Shown piece after piece: positions 20,543-30,077 of a DNA stretch of 64,000 bases (its first letter is position 1; every line of letters begins with the position of its first letter). Under the pieces are notes generated by a model. It was not told the DNA's origin, ran no database searches, and was given only the letters and a program-made list of their open reading frames with translations. The translations under genes and the position numbers were made by a program. Location of the stretch: positions 34,793-98,792 of the forward strand of contig NZ_LGTB01000042.1 of NCBI RefSeq assembly GCF_001238275.1, written 5' to 3'. The DNA comes from Bradyrhizobium viridifuturi. GTDB taxonomy: Bacteria > Pseudomonadota > Alphaproteobacteria > Rhizobiales > Xanthobacteraceae.

Positions 20543-21324
20543 TCACACCTCTTCCGCCACCACCATGTAGTTCACGTCCATGTCGGTCGAGACGGTCCAT
20601 TTGTCGGCGAGCGGGTTGTAGACCACGCCGGCCTGTTCGGTGACGGTGAGGTTGACGTCGCGAGATAGCGTTCGAGCTCGGCGGGGGTGACGAACTTGCT
20701 CCAGTCGTGGGTGCCGCGCGGCAGCCAGCGCAGCACGTATTCGGCGCCGACGATCGCCAGCGCAAAGCTCTTCCAGTTGCGGTTCAACGTCGAGACCACC
20801 ATCAGCCCGCCGGGCTTGAGCATGACGGCGCAGCGCTTGATGAAGGCGCCGACGTCGTTGACGTGCTCGACCACCTCCATCGCCAGCACGATGTCGAAGC
20901 GCTCGCGCGCGTCCATATCCTCCACCGTGGTGCAGCGGTAATCGATCGACAGATGCCCCTTGTCGGCGTGCAGCTTTGCCGCGGCAATGTTGGTGGTGGA
21001 CGGATCGATCCCGATCACCTGGGCGCCGAGCCGCGTGAACGGCTCGCACAACAGGCCGGCGCCGCAGCCGATGTCGAGCAGGCGAAGGCCGGACAGGCAG
21101 CTCAGGCTCTTGGCGTTGCGCTCGAACTTGCGGCAGGCGGCGTCGCGGATGTAGGTCAGGCGCAGCGGATTGATCTTGTGCAGCGGCGCCATCTTGCCGC
21201 GCGGATCCCACCATTCATCCGACAGTTTCGAGAACTTCGCGACCTCGGCCGGATCGACCGAACCGGAGGAGGCATTGGCGGAGGAACTGGCGGAGGAACT
21301 GGAAAGAGTTGTTTGCGGTGCCAT
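20543..21324 (-). pseudogene. ubiG: ubiG, ubiquinone O-methyltransferase, frameshifted near 20658-20666
   Basis: UbiG performs the two O-methylations of ubiquinone synthesis. The frame starts at 21324 with a Ser-rich leader. It then shows SDEWWDPRGKMAPLHKINPLRLTYI, motif I LLDIGCGAGLLCEPFTRLGA and MEVVEHVNDVGAFI. After ELERYL one base is missing; the next frame supplies RDVNLTVTEQAGVVYNPLADKW and the conserved DMDVNYMVVAEEV end. The protein would be about 260 residues, a normal size. Because loss of ubiG would cripple respiration, a sequencing error is more likely than a true pseudogene. Confidence 0.85.
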
Positions 21325-21338
21325 GATTGCGCGCGCCC

Positions 21339-21806
21339 CTATCGCGCGGTGATCGAATTGCGGAACGACAGCGGCGAGGCGATGGTCTTGATGGTCTCGA
21401 TGCCCTCGCCGACACCGCGGATGGTGACGTCGCCGTAATTGAGCAGGCGTCCCGCGATGCTCTGGTTGACGTCGACGCTCTCGACCTTGTCGAGGCTCAT
21501 CTCGAAGGTGCGCCGCTTGATGAAGCCGGTCTTGTGCACCACGCGGAAATTGGTGACGTCGGTTTCCGTGGTCCAGCGGTGGAACCAGGCCGCGCCGGTC
21601 CAGTACAGCGCCGCGACCGCGGCCACGGCGGCGGCCGTCAGGCAGGTCAGCACCAGGCCTTCGACCGTCGTCATCCGCGACAGGATCAGCAGCGCCAGCA
21701 CCACGATCCAGCCCGCGATCGCCGGCAGATAGAACATCCAGTGCGCATTGGTGGAATACAGCACCTTCTCGCCGGGCTGCAGGATTTCGTCGATATAGCG
21801 TCCCAT
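21339..21806 (-). CDS. PH-domain (YdbS-like) membrane protein
   Basis: 155 residues. Two membrane helices (FYLPAIAGWIVVLALLILS and LTCLTAAAVAAVAALYW) precede a bacterial PH-like domain (VTNFRVVHKTGFIKRRTFEMSLDKVESVDVNQSIAGRLLNYGDVTIRGVG). The N-terminal GRYIDEILQPGEKVLYSTNAHW is typical. It lies 14 bases upstream of ubiG in the same direction. Function unknown; members are inner-membrane proteins with the PH domain in the cytoplasm. Confidence 0.9.
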   Translation of the reverse strand: MGRYIDEILQPGEKVLYSTNAHWMFYLPAIAGWIVVLALLILSRMTTVEGLVLTCLTAAAVAAVAALYWTGAAWFHRWTTETDVTNFRVVHKTGFIKRRTFEMSLDKVESVDVNQSIAGRLLNYGDVTIRGVGEGIETIKTIASPLSFRNSITAR

Positions 21807-22015
21807 CCAATCCGCCTTCGAGTTACCCGCTAGTCACCCTTGCGCCACAGCCGGGCCGCAACCGCCAGAATCACCCCCGGAGGACCCCAGTAGACCCCTA
21901 CCAACCGGCTTGCCCCCGGGCGCGGCGCTATGTATACGCGCCTTTCGGTCCCCGCGCTTGCGGTTTTCGGCGTGGGTTAACCTACTTATCCTCTTAAAGG
22001 AATAGACGCGTCGTC

Positions 22016-23272
22016 ATGGGCCGCCTCGTGATGAAATTCGGCGGTACGTCCGTCGCCAATATCGATCGTATCCGCAACGTCGCCCAGCACGTGAAGCGCG
22101 AGGTCGACGCCGGCCACGAGGTCGCCGTCGTGGTCTCGGCGATGTCCGGCAAGACCAACGAGCTGGTGGCCTGGTGCACTGACGCCTCGCCGATGCACGA
22201 CGCGCGCGAATACGACGCGGTGGTCGCCTCCGGCGAACAGGTCACCTCGGGCCTGCTCGCCATCGTGCTGCAGGGCATCGGCATCCAGGCGCGCTCCTGG
22301 CAGGGCTGGCAGATCCCGATCAAGACCTCGGACGCGCACGCCTCGGCGCGCATCCTCGAGATCGACGGCACCGAGATCATCACCCGCTTCAAGGAGCGCA
22401 AGGAAGTCGCCGTGATCGCCGGCTTCCAGGGCATCAATCCCGATACCGGCCGCATCACCACGCTCGGCCGCGGCGGTTCGGACACCTCGGCGGTGGCGAT
22501 CGCAGCTGCGCTGAAGGCCGATCGCTGCGACATCTACACCGATGTCGACGGCGTCTACACCACCGACCCGCGCGTGGTGCCGAAGGCGCGCCGGCTCGAC
22601 AAGATCGCGTTCGAGGACATGCTGGAGCTGGCCTCGCAGGGCGCCAAGGTGCTGCAGGTTCGCTCGGTGGAACTCGGCATGGTGCACAACATGCCGATCT
22701 TCGTGCGCTCCAGCTTCGACAAGCCTGAGGATATCGACCCGCACGCCAACCAGCCGCCGGGCACGCTGATCTGCAGCGAGGAGGAAATCATGGAAATGCA
22801 CGTCGTCACCGGCATCGCCTTCTCGAAGGACGAAGCCCAGATTTCCGTGCGCCAGATCGAGGACAAGCCGGGCGTCGCCGCGGCGATCTTCGGGCCGCTC
22901 GCGGACGCCAATATCAATGTCGACATGATCGTGCAGAACGTGTCGGAGGACGGCAAGACCACCGACCTCACCTTCACCGTGCCGGCCACCGACTACAACC
23001 GCGCCAAGGACACCATTACCTCCGCCAAGGCCAAGATCGGTTACGCCCGGCTCGACACCGAGACCGACGTCGCCAAGGTGTCGGTGATCGGCAGCGGCAT
23101 GCGCAGCCACGCCGGCGTCGCGGCGAAGGCGTTCAAGGCGCTGGCCGAGCGCAACATCAACATCCGCGCCATCACCACCTCCGAGATCAAGTTCTCGGTC
23201 CTGATCGACGCCGCCTACACCGAACTCGCGGTGCGCACGCTGCATACGCTGTACGGGCTGGATCAGGCGTAG
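22016..23272 (+). CDS. lysC: aspartate kinase
   Basis: 418-residue aspartokinase, first step of the Lys/Met/Thr/Ile and diaminopimelate pathway. The kinase part has KFGGTSVANIDRI at residues 7-19 and GRGGSDTSAVAIAAAL; the C-terminal half carries paired ACT domains (AISVR/DKPGVAAAIFGPLADANINVDMI and SVIGSGMRSHAGVAAKAFKALAERNINIRAITTSEIKFS) that bind allosteric lysine or threonine. An AAAGGAA box precedes the ATG. It stands alone upstream of ptsP. Confidence 0.97.
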   Translation: MGRLVMKFGGTSVANIDRIRNVAQHVKREVDAGHEVAVVVSAMSGKTNELVAWCTDASPMHDAREYDAVVASGEQVTSGLLAIVLQGIGIQARSWQGWQIPIKTSDAHASARILEIDGTEIITRFKERKEVAVIAGFQGINPDTGRITTLGRGGSDTSAVAIAAALKADRCDIYTDVDGVYTTDPRVVPKARRLDKIAFEDMLELASQGAKVLQVRSVELGMVHNMPIFVRSSFDKPEDIDPHANQPPGTLICSEEEIMEMHVVTGIAFSKDEAQISVRQIEDKPGVAAAIFGPLADANINVDMIVQNVSEDGKTTDLTFTVPATDYNRAKDTITSAKAKIGYARLDTETDVAKVSVIGSGMRSHAGVAAKAFKALAERNINIRAITTSEIKFSVLIDAAYTELAVRTLHTLYGLDQA

Positions 23273-23299
23273 GGTTAACGGCGGGCGGGCTCTCTCCCT

Positions 23300-23431
23300 G
23301 CCGTCATTCCCCGGTGCGCAATTGCGCACCTGCGGGCGCGCCACTTGGCACGAGCCCGCAATCCATTGAGCAGCAGGTTCAGTGGATGAATGGATTCCGG
23401 GCTCTCACTTCGCGAGCCCCGGAATGACGGG
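23300..23431. repeat. intergenic repeat family C (inverted ends)
   Basis: Inverted ends CCGTCATTCCCCGG ... CCCCGGAATGACGG enclose a GC-rich core (GGTGCGCAATTGCGCACC is itself a perfect palindrome) after lysC. Elements with such ends are common between genes of rhizobia. Confidence 0.75.
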
Positions 23432-23593
23432 GTAGAGAGCACGGGATACCCTCCACGACCCCCGCCCCGGAGTTAGAATTTCTCTTAGCGGGCGCAGCAT
23501 TGGGCTGACGCAGAAGTTATTTGCTACTGGCAGGCGTTTTGCTTGGCAAAGCGAGCCTCGATTGGCTATACGGCCAGTCAGGTAGGCTGTCGC

Positions 23594-23610
23594 AAACTGT
23601 GGCACAGTTT
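23594..23610. promoter_or_regulatory. perfect 17-base palindrome upstream of ptsP
   Basis: AAACTGTG-G-CACAGTTT, 8-base arms with one central base, 131 bases before the ptsP start in an otherwise gene-free 468-base gap. It looks like a dimeric repressor or activator site; the binding protein is unknown. Confidence 0.5.
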
Positions 23611-23740
23611 GATGATCCCGAATCGGCGGGAACTGGCGCGTGCGGCGACACCGAATGACTAAAATTGTTGTTTTTGACGAGTTTTGCGCCAGCGGCCGGC
23701 CGGCCCGGTGCGCCGGCCTCGTGGGGAGGGACTGAAGCAT

Positions 23741-26008
23741 ATGCGGAGCGCGTCGGGAGGCCCACGCATCCTGTTGAGACGGCTCCGCGAAACCATGGCG
23801 GAGCAAGTCTCCGCGCAGGAGCGCCTCGACAAGATCGTGGTGCTGATCGCGGCCAACATGGTGGCCGAGGTCTGCTCGACCTACGTGCTGCGCGTTGACA
23901 ACACCCTCGAGCTCTACGCTACCGAAGGTCTGAACCGCGACGCCGTGCACCGCACCGTGCTGAGCGCGCATGAAGGCCTGGTCGGCCTCGTCGCCAGCGA
24001 GGCGACGCCGCTCAATCTGTCCGACGCGCAAAGCCATCCGGCCTTCGCCTACCGCCCGGAGACCGGCGAAGAGGCCTACCACTCGTTCCTCGGCGTGCCG
24101 ATCCTGCGTGCCGGCAACACGCTCGGCGTGCTCGTGGTGCAGAACCGCGCCAAGCGCACCTATGTCGAGGAAGAGGTCGAGGCGCTGCAGACCACCGCCA
24201 TGGTGCTGGCGGAGATGATCGCCTCCGGCGAGCTTGCCGCGCTGGCGCAGCCCGGCGCCGAGCCCGCCGCCCGGCACTCGCTGCACAAGACCGGCGCGGT
24301 GCTCTCCGACGGCATCGCGCTCGGCCATGTCGTGCTGCATGAGCCGCGCGTCGTCATCACCAACTACATCGCCGAGGACCTGCCGAAGGAGGTCAAGCGG
24401 CTCGACACCGCGCTCGCCAATCTGCGCGCCGACCTCGACCGCATGCTGGAGCGCGGCGACGTCGCCGACGGCGGCGAGCACCGCGAGGTGCTGGAAGCCT
24501 ACCGCATGTTCGCCAACGACCAGGGCTGGTCGCACAAGCTGCACGAGGCGGTCGCCACCGGCCTCACCGCGGAGGCCGCGGTCGAACGCGTGCAGTCCGA
24601 CACCCGCGCGCGCATGCTGCGCTCGACCGATCCTTACCTGCGCGACCGGCTGCACGACCTCGAGGATCTCGGTCATCGCCTGATGCGGCAACTGGTCGGC
24701 CAGGACCATGCGCCGTCGCGCGAGCAGCTGCCCGACAACGCCATCCTGATCGCCCGCGCGATGGGCCCCGCGGCGCTGCTCGACTATGACCGCAAGCGGC
24801 TGCGCGGCCTGGTGCTGGAGGAAGGCACCGCGAACTCCCACGTCTCGATCGTGGCGCGCGCGCTCGGCATTCCCGCGGTCGGCGAGGTGCCGAACGCGCC
24901 CGGCATCGCCGATCCCGGCGATGCCATCATCGTCGACGGCATCTCCGGCGAGATCTATGTTCGCCCCTCCACCGAGATCGAATCCGCCTATGCCGAGCGG
25001 GTCCGGTTCCGGGCGCGGCGGCAGGCGCAATATTCGGCGCTGCGCGACAAGGCCTGCGTCACCAAGGACGGCCAGCCGATCGAGCTTTTGATCAATGCCG
25101 GCCTGACCATCGACCTGCCGCATATCGACGACACCGGCAGCGCCGGCATTGGCCTGTTCCGCACCGAATTGCAGTTCATGGTGAGCCCGAACCTGCCGCG
25201 CTCGAGCGACCAGCTCGCGCTGTACCGCACCGTGCTCGATGCCGCTGGCTCAAAGCCCGTTACCTTCCGCACGCTCGACATCGGCGGCGACAAGGCGCTG
25301 CCGTATATGGAGACCGTGGTCGAGGAAAATCCCGCGCTCGGCTGGCGTGCGATCCGGCTCGGCCTCGACCGTCCCGGCCTGTTGCGCGGCCAGATCCGCG
25401 CGTTGCTGCGCGCCGGCGGCGGGCGCGCGCTGAAGATCATGTTCCCGATGATCTCCGACATCGCCGAGTTCGACCAGGCCAAGTCGATCGTCGAGCGCGA
25501 GCTGACCTATCTGCGCCAGCACGGCCATTCGCTGCCCGAGCGGATCGACATCGGCACCATGGTCGAGGTGCCGGCGCTGCTCTACCAGCTCGACGAGCTG
25601 CTGAAGAAGGTCGACTTCGTCTCGGTCGGCTCCAACGATCTGTTCCAGTTCCTGTTCGCGGTCGACCGCGGCAATGCCAAGGTCTCGGAGCGCTTCGACA
25701 TCCTGTCGGCGCCGATCCTGCGCGCGCTGCGCGACATCGTGCGCAAGGCCAAGAGCGCGAAGAAGGCCGCCTCGCTGTGCGGCGAGATGGCCTCGAAGCC
25801 GATCGGCGCGCTGGCGCTGATCGCGCTCGGCTATCGCTCGCTGTCGCTGTCGGCGACCGCGCATGGCCCGGTGAAAGCGATGATCCTCGACCTCGACGCT
25901 GGGAAGGCCGAGGCGATGATCAATCCGCTGCTGGACGCGCCGGTCGGCAGCGTCTCGATCCGCGAGGCGCTGACGAAGTTTGCGGAAACCGAGGGGCTGG
26001 CCTTGTAG
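23741..26008 (+). CDS. ptsP: phosphoenolpyruvate-protein phosphotransferase PtsP (EI-Ntr)
   Basis: 755 residues from an ATG behind a GGAGGG box. An N-terminal GAF sensor domain (about residues 15-165) is followed by the enzyme I part: phosphoryl-accepting His367 in GTANSHVSIVARALGIPAVG and the PEP-binding barrel (FRTLDIGGDKALPY, FPMISDIAEFDQAK, VSVGSNDLFQF, SLCGEMASKP). EI-Ntr feeds phosphate from PEP to NPr and EIIA-Ntr and links nitrogen state (sensed through the GAF domain) to regulation rather than to sugar uptake. A palindrome at 23594 may regulate it. Confidence 0.97.
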   Translation: MRSASGGPRILLRRLRETMAEQVSAQERLDKIVVLIAANMVAEVCSTYVLRVDNTLELYATEGLNRDAVHRTVLSAHEGLVGLVASEATPLNLSDAQSHPAFAYRPETGEEAYHSFLGVPILRAGNTLGVLVVQNRAKRTYVEEEVEALQTTAMVLAEMIASGELAALAQPGAEPAARHSLHKTGAVLSDGIALGHVVLHEPRVVITNYIAEDLPKEVKRLDTALANLRADLDRMLERGDVADGGEHREVLEAYRMFANDQGWSHKLHEAVATGLTAEAAVERVQSDTRARMLRSTDPYLRDRLHDLEDLGHRLMRQLVGQDHAPSREQLPDNAILIARAMGPAALLDYDRKRLRGLVLEEGTANSHVSIVARALGIPAVGEVPNAPGIADPGDAIIVDGISGEIYVRPSTEIESAYAERVRFRARRQAQYSALRDKACVTKDGQPIELLINAGLTIDLPHIDDTGSAGIGLFRTELQFMVSPNLPRSSDQLALYRTVLDAAGSKPVTFRTLDIGGDKALPYMETVVEENPALGWRAIRLGLDRPGLLRGQIRALLRAGGGRALKIMFPMISDIAEFDQAKSIVERELTYLRQHGHSLPERIDIGTMVEVPALLYQLDELLKKVDFVSVGSNDLFQFLFAVDRGNAKVSERFDILSAPILRALRDIVRKAKSAKKAASLCGEMASKPIGALALIALGYRSLSLSATAHGPVKAMILDLDAGKAEAMINPLLDAPVGSVSIREALTKFAETEGLAL

Positions 26009-26075
26009 CGACGCTGCCGTCGCCGCTATCGCCCCTTTGCGCCCTTCGCGCCTTCAGCAAATTCGAGATACCGCC

Positions 26076-27155
26076 ATGCTACCCGAAGCCAAACTCGACG
26101 TCCTGCTCGCCCATCACGCCTCGCTCGAGGCCGAGCTGCTCGGCGAGGTGAAGTCCGATCGCTATGTTGCGATCACCCGCGAGCTCGCCGAGCTCAATCC
26201 GCTGATCGACGCGGTGAAGCTCTATCGTTCTGCCCGCACTGAACTCGCCGACACCGAGGCGATGCTGGCCGATGCCGGCACCGACGCCGAGATGCGCAGC
26301 ATGGCGGAAGCCGAGCTCGAGACCTTGCAGGCGCGGATCGGCGAGCTCGAGCAGCAGATCCGGATCGCGCTGCTGCCGAAGGATGCGATGGACGATCGCA
26401 ACGTGATGCTGGAAATCCGCGCCGGCACCGGCGGCGACGAGGCCTCGCTGTTCGCCGGCGACCTGTTCCGGATGTACGAGCGCTTCGCCGCCCTGCAGGG
26501 CTGGAAGGTCGAGGTGATCTCGGCGAGCGAGGGCACCGTCGGCGGCTACAAGGAAATCATCGCCGAGGTGCAGGGCCGCGGCGCCTTCGCCAAGCTGAAA
26601 TTCGAATCCGGCGTGCACCGGGTGCAGCGCGTGCCCGACACCGAGACGCAGGGCCGCATTCACACCTCGGCTGCGACGGTCGCGGTGCTGCCAGAAGTCG
26701 AGGACGTCGACGTCGACATCAAGGACACCGATCTGAGGATCGAGACCATGCGCGCCGGCGGCGCTGGTGGTCAGCACGTCAACAAGACCGAGTCGGCGAT
26801 CCGCATCACCCATCTGCCGACCGGCATCGTGGTGATGATGCAGGACAGCCGCTCGCAGCACAAAAACCGCGCATCGGCAATGAACATCCTGCGCTCGCGC
26901 ATCTATGACGCCGAGCGCCAGCGCGTCGAGGCCGCGCGCTCCGCCGACCGCAAGGAGAAGGTCGGCTCCGGCGACCGCTCCGAGCGCATCCGCACCTATA
27001 ATTTCCCGCAAGGGAGAGTGACCGACCACCGCATCAATTTGACGCTCTACAAGCTACCGCAGGTGATCGCAGGCGAGGCGCTCGGCGAACTGATCGATGC
27101 GCTGACCACCGAGCACCAGGCCGCGCAGCTCGCGGCACAGGGCGCGGCGGCCTAG
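26076..27155 (+). CDS. prfA: peptide chain release factor 1
   Basis: 359-residue RF1 that recognises UAA/UAG stop codons and triggers peptide release. The GGQ motif (AGGAGGQHVNKTESAIRITH) is at about residues 231-233, and the RF1-type recognition region is upstream (VHRVQRVPDTETQGRIHTSAATVAVLPE). The ATG at 26076 gives the standard N-terminus LPEAKLDVLLAHHASLEAEL. In most bacteria the methyltransferase that modifies this glutamine, PrmC, is encoded next door. Here prmC lies 6.9 kb downstream, beyond an ABC importer cluster. Confidence 0.97.
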   Translation: MLPEAKLDVLLAHHASLEAELLGEVKSDRYVAITRELAELNPLIDAVKLYRSARTELADTEAMLADAGTDAEMRSMAEAELETLQARIGELEQQIRIALLPKDAMDDRNVMLEIRAGTGGDEASLFAGDLFRMYERFAALQGWKVEVISASEGTVGGYKEIIAEVQGRGAFAKLKFESGVHRVQRVPDTETQGRIHTSAATVAVLPEVEDVDVDIKDTDLRIETMRAGGAGGQHVNKTESAIRITHLPTGIVVMMQDSRSQHKNRASAMNILRSRIYDAERQRVEAARSADRKEKVGSGDRSERIRTYNFPQGRVTDHRINLTLYKLPQVIAGEALGELIDALTTEHQAAQLAAQGAAA

Positions 27156-27257
27156 AGCCTTTCCCGTTCCGATGGAATCGGAACGGGGCTCTAGGTTTTT
27201 GTCTTGACGCGCTTTCTTCACGCGAACCGGTATCCACTTCGCTCGAAAACGCTCTGA
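27153..27257 (+). repeat. dispersed repeat family E
   Basis: A 105-base element: hairpin CCGTTCCGATGGAATCGGAACGG, then GACGCGCTTTCTTCACGCG, ending CACTTCGCTCGAAAACGC. A close relative is at 56571-56675 and partial copies are at 19262 and 37109. It begins at the prfA stop. Confidence 0.75.
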
Positions 27258-27270
27258 CGCGCGACACCGC

Positions 27271-27741
27271 TTAGGGTTCGTCAGGCTGCGGTGAGGATCT
27301 CAGCAGGCGGCGCAAGGCCGGGCTCGCGGCGCGGCGCAGCTCCTCGATGTTCTTCTTCGAGATGGCCTGCAGCTTCTGCTCGCCCTTTGCCGTCAACTTG
27401 AGCTGAACCCGCCTGCCGTCCACGGGATCGGTGACCCGGCTGATCAGCCCGAGCTTGGCCATGCGATTCATCAGTTCGACGGCGGAGTGGTGCCGGATCA
27501 ACAGGAAGCGGGCGATATCGCCGACGCTCGGAGGGCCGGGCTCGACGAAGCCCTTGATCCCGAGCAGCGCCTGATGCTGCTGCGGCGTCAGCCCGGCCTT
27601 GCGGGCCCCCTCCTCGCTGAACGCGAGAAACGTCCGCAGCTCGAAGCGAAACTGCGCCAGCGCCCGGTAGTCTACCGTCGCGGCCGCCGCCTTGCGTTTG
27701 GGGGCTGCGGCTGGCGTTCGTCGCTGCTTGGCCTGAGGCAT
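27271..27741 (-). CDS. MarR-family transcriptional regulator
   Basis: Winged-helix regulator of about 156 residues from an ATG at 27741; an ATG at 27801 would add 20 residues. A Lys/Arg/Ala-rich N-terminal tail is followed by YRALAQFRFELRTFLAFSEEGARKAGLTPQQHQALLGIKG, the HTH (SVGDIARFLLIRHHSAVELMNRMAKLGLISR) and the wing (DPVDGRRVQLKLTAKG). It is unrelated in detail to the MarR protein at 6195. Its location beside an LIV importer cluster suggests, but does not prove, that it regulates it. Confidence 0.87.
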   Translation of the reverse strand: MPQAKQRRTPAAAPKRKAAAATVDYRALAQFRFELRTFLAFSEEGARKAGLTPQQHQALLGIKGFVEPGPPSVGDIARFLLIRHHSAVELMNRMAKLGLISRVTDPVDGRRVQLKLTAKGEQKLQAISKKNIEELRRAASPALRRLLRSSPQPDEP

Positions 27742-27887
27742 TCCGTCGTCCCGTCGCTTGTTCGCTCCGCCGGACGGCAGAAGCGTGTGCGACGCTAGCA
27801 AGCCCGCGCCGGCCGGACCATCCTACCGCCAGCCTTTGCACGCATGTTTTCAACGGTTTGACTGTCGCACCGCGCCGAGCGGCAGGA

Positions 27888-28375
27888 TCACGGCTGTGGC
27901 CAGTGATCGTAGCTCGAGCTCAATATCTTCAAGAGCACGATCTGGAACGCGACCGGAATCCGCGGACTGCGGCGGCGGATCGACTTCTCCAGCGCCTCGG
28001 TGATCTCGCTCTTGGTGAGATGCCCGGCCGAGGCCCGTTCGACCAGGCCACCCCAGACTTCGGACAGTGACTTGCCGGTATGATGCGGCGCCGGGATCGA
28101 GATCCCGCGCGAGGCGGCCCAATCGATGATCTCGCGCATGGTCTGCCGTCCGCAATTCCGCGCCGTCGCAAGGTGGCGCGCGGTGAGCAGGCGCAGCAGA
28201 TCGTCCGGCGGCGTCCAGCCGACCTTCGGCGGCACGTCTCGGTCAGCTCGACCGACAACTCCTTCAGGACGTTCATCGCGCGGATGCTGAGGCCGCCCGA
28301 TGGCTCGGCGCCGCCTTCCGCGGTGACGGTGTGCTCCGCGTTATCGGCGCTGCGGCTTGAAGGCTCCTGGATCAT
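27888..28375 (-). pseudogene. conserved hypothetical protein, frameshifted near 28234-28242
   Basis: From an ATG at 28375 the frame reads MIQEPSSRSADNAEHTVTA, then LSIRAMNVLKELSVELTE, and is lost; one added base continues it as VPPKVGWTPPDDLLRLLTARHLATARNCGRQTMREI to the stop at 27888. That would give about 162 residues, soluble and helical, with the segment HHTGKSLSEVWGGLVERASAGHLTKSEITEALEKSIRRRS. I do not recognise the family. It lies between the marR gene and the divergent importer cluster. Both parts look like coding sequence, so a sequencing error is likely. Confidence 0.55.
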
Positions 28376-28619
28376 CGCTCCCTCACTTACAGGACCCGCA
28401 CCCGGGCGGTAAACCCTCGATACATCGCGGAACGACATTAATTCTATCGTAGACCGATATGATTCGACGAAAGGTGACATTGACTAAATATCCCGGTGGG
28501 GAATTGTAGCCGTGACGGGCTGCTCCAACGCAGCCGGCGCATCCAGCCGCCGATCGATCCGATCGGGCGACCAATGAACATGCGCGCCAACAATCAATAT
28601 AATCGGAGGATATCGAGCG

Positions 28620-29974
28620 ATGAGCACCAAGGATTTTCGGCCGGGCAGCGCATTCAACGTCTCGCGTCGCAGCCTGCTGCAGGCCGCGCCGGCCTGATCG
28701 GCGGCACCGTGTTGCCGGCCTCGATCGCATCGCGGGCATTCGCCGAGGACAAGCCGGCGATCGGGACCTTTCCCGCCGGCACGTCCGGCTCCTCCGCCTT
28801 CATCGGCATCTCGGTGCCGCGCACCGGCACCTACGCGGTGCAGGGCGAGGATGAACTGAAGGGCTACCAGCTCGCGATCGAGCACATCAACAGCGGCCAC
28901 GAGCTGATCAAGAAGATCTCGCCGAAGACCAGCAAGGGCGTGCTCGGCAAGGAATTGAAGTTCGGCGTCGCCGATTCCGCGGCGAAGCCGAACGAGGCGG
29001 TGCAGGCGCAGCAGCGCTTCATCTCGGAGAACAAGGCGGTGATGATCACCGGCGGCACGTCGAGCGCGGTCGCGGTCGCGCTGAACAAGCTGGCGCAGCG
29101 CGAGAAGGTGATCTTCGTCTGCGGCATCTCCGGCTCCAACGACACCACCGGCAAGGATTGCGTGCGCTACGGCTTCCGCCAGAACTTCTTCGGTCAGACC
29201 GCGGCGGCGGCGATCGCGCCGGTGCTGATCAAGCAGTTCGGCAAGAACAAGAAGGCCGCCTACCTGACGCCCGACTACACCTATGGCCACACCGTGACCA
29301 AGTCGATGCAGGACTTCCTCGCCCAGGCGGGCTGGACCAGCGTCACCAACCAGGTGTCGCCGCTCGGCGCGCCGGATTACTCATCATACCTGCTCAATGT
29401 CGCGAATTCCGGCGCCGACGTGCTGATCAACGTCAACTGGGGTCACGACGCCGTGCTGTCGACGCAGCAGGCCAAGCAGTTCGGCGTGCTCGACAAGATG
29501 AAGCTCGTGGTGCCCTACCAGGTGCCGTTCATCGCCCGCGAGACCGGCGGCCTGATGCAGGGCGTCTACGCCGCGACCGACTATTGGTGGACCATCGAGG
29601 ACAAGTATCCCCTGGCCAAGATGTTCAACGAGAGCTTCGAGAAGAAGTTCGGCTACAAGCCCGAATGGGGCGCCGAGAACGCCTATGTGAGCTTCGCGCA
29701 CTGGGCCCGCATGGTCGAGGAAGCCGGCAGCTTCTATCCGCCCGACGTCATCAAGGCCTATGAGAAGGGCGAGACCATCCCCTCGCTGGTCGGCGACGTG
29801 CATTACCGTCCCGAGGATCATCAGTGCGTCCGTCCCGTCATCATCGTCCGCGGCAAGATGGAAAAGGAGATGAAGAACAAGGAGGACTATTACGAGGTGG
29901 TCGAGATCGTCCCCGGCGACGGCCTCATGCAGAAGCCGGACGCGTTCGGCTGCCATCTCGGCGACTACACCTGA
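28620..29974 (+). pseudogene. LIV-type ABC substrate-binding protein with Tat signal, frameshifted near 28680-28692
   Basis: From an ATG at 28620 with a CGGAGGA box the protein begins STKDFRPGSAFNVSRRSLLQAA, a twin-arginine signal; one missing base in the signal's hydrophobic part ends the frame at a TGA. The next frame continues GLIGGTVLPASIASRAFAEDKP and the mature binding protein (GISVPRTGTYAVQGEDELKGYQLAIEHIN, then YTYGHTVTKSMQDFL) to 29974. Total about 451 residues, normal for this group. It is followed by permease and ATPase genes on the same strand. A loss inside the signal would abolish export, so an assembly error is the likely cause. Ligand unknown. Confidence 0.82.
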
Positions 29975-30077
29975 TCGACGTGGGACGACTCGGCGCCGTG
30001 GGCGGGGCGACCCGATCCGCGGCGCCGCTTTGTGTCGGAACCTATCCTCCATTGACGGGGCCAACTGAACGCACGCC

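Noticed and set aside
20572..21810. Apparent 412-residue frame covering the PH-domain gene and ubiG
   Set aside because: The N-terminal 160 codons are an out-of-frame reading of the PH-domain gene; ubiG starts at 21324.
21807..22015. Lysine riboswitch or attenuator before lysC
   Set aside because: The 209-base leader shows no convincing long stem array or lysine-rich leader peptide, and lysine riboswitches are not expected in this group.
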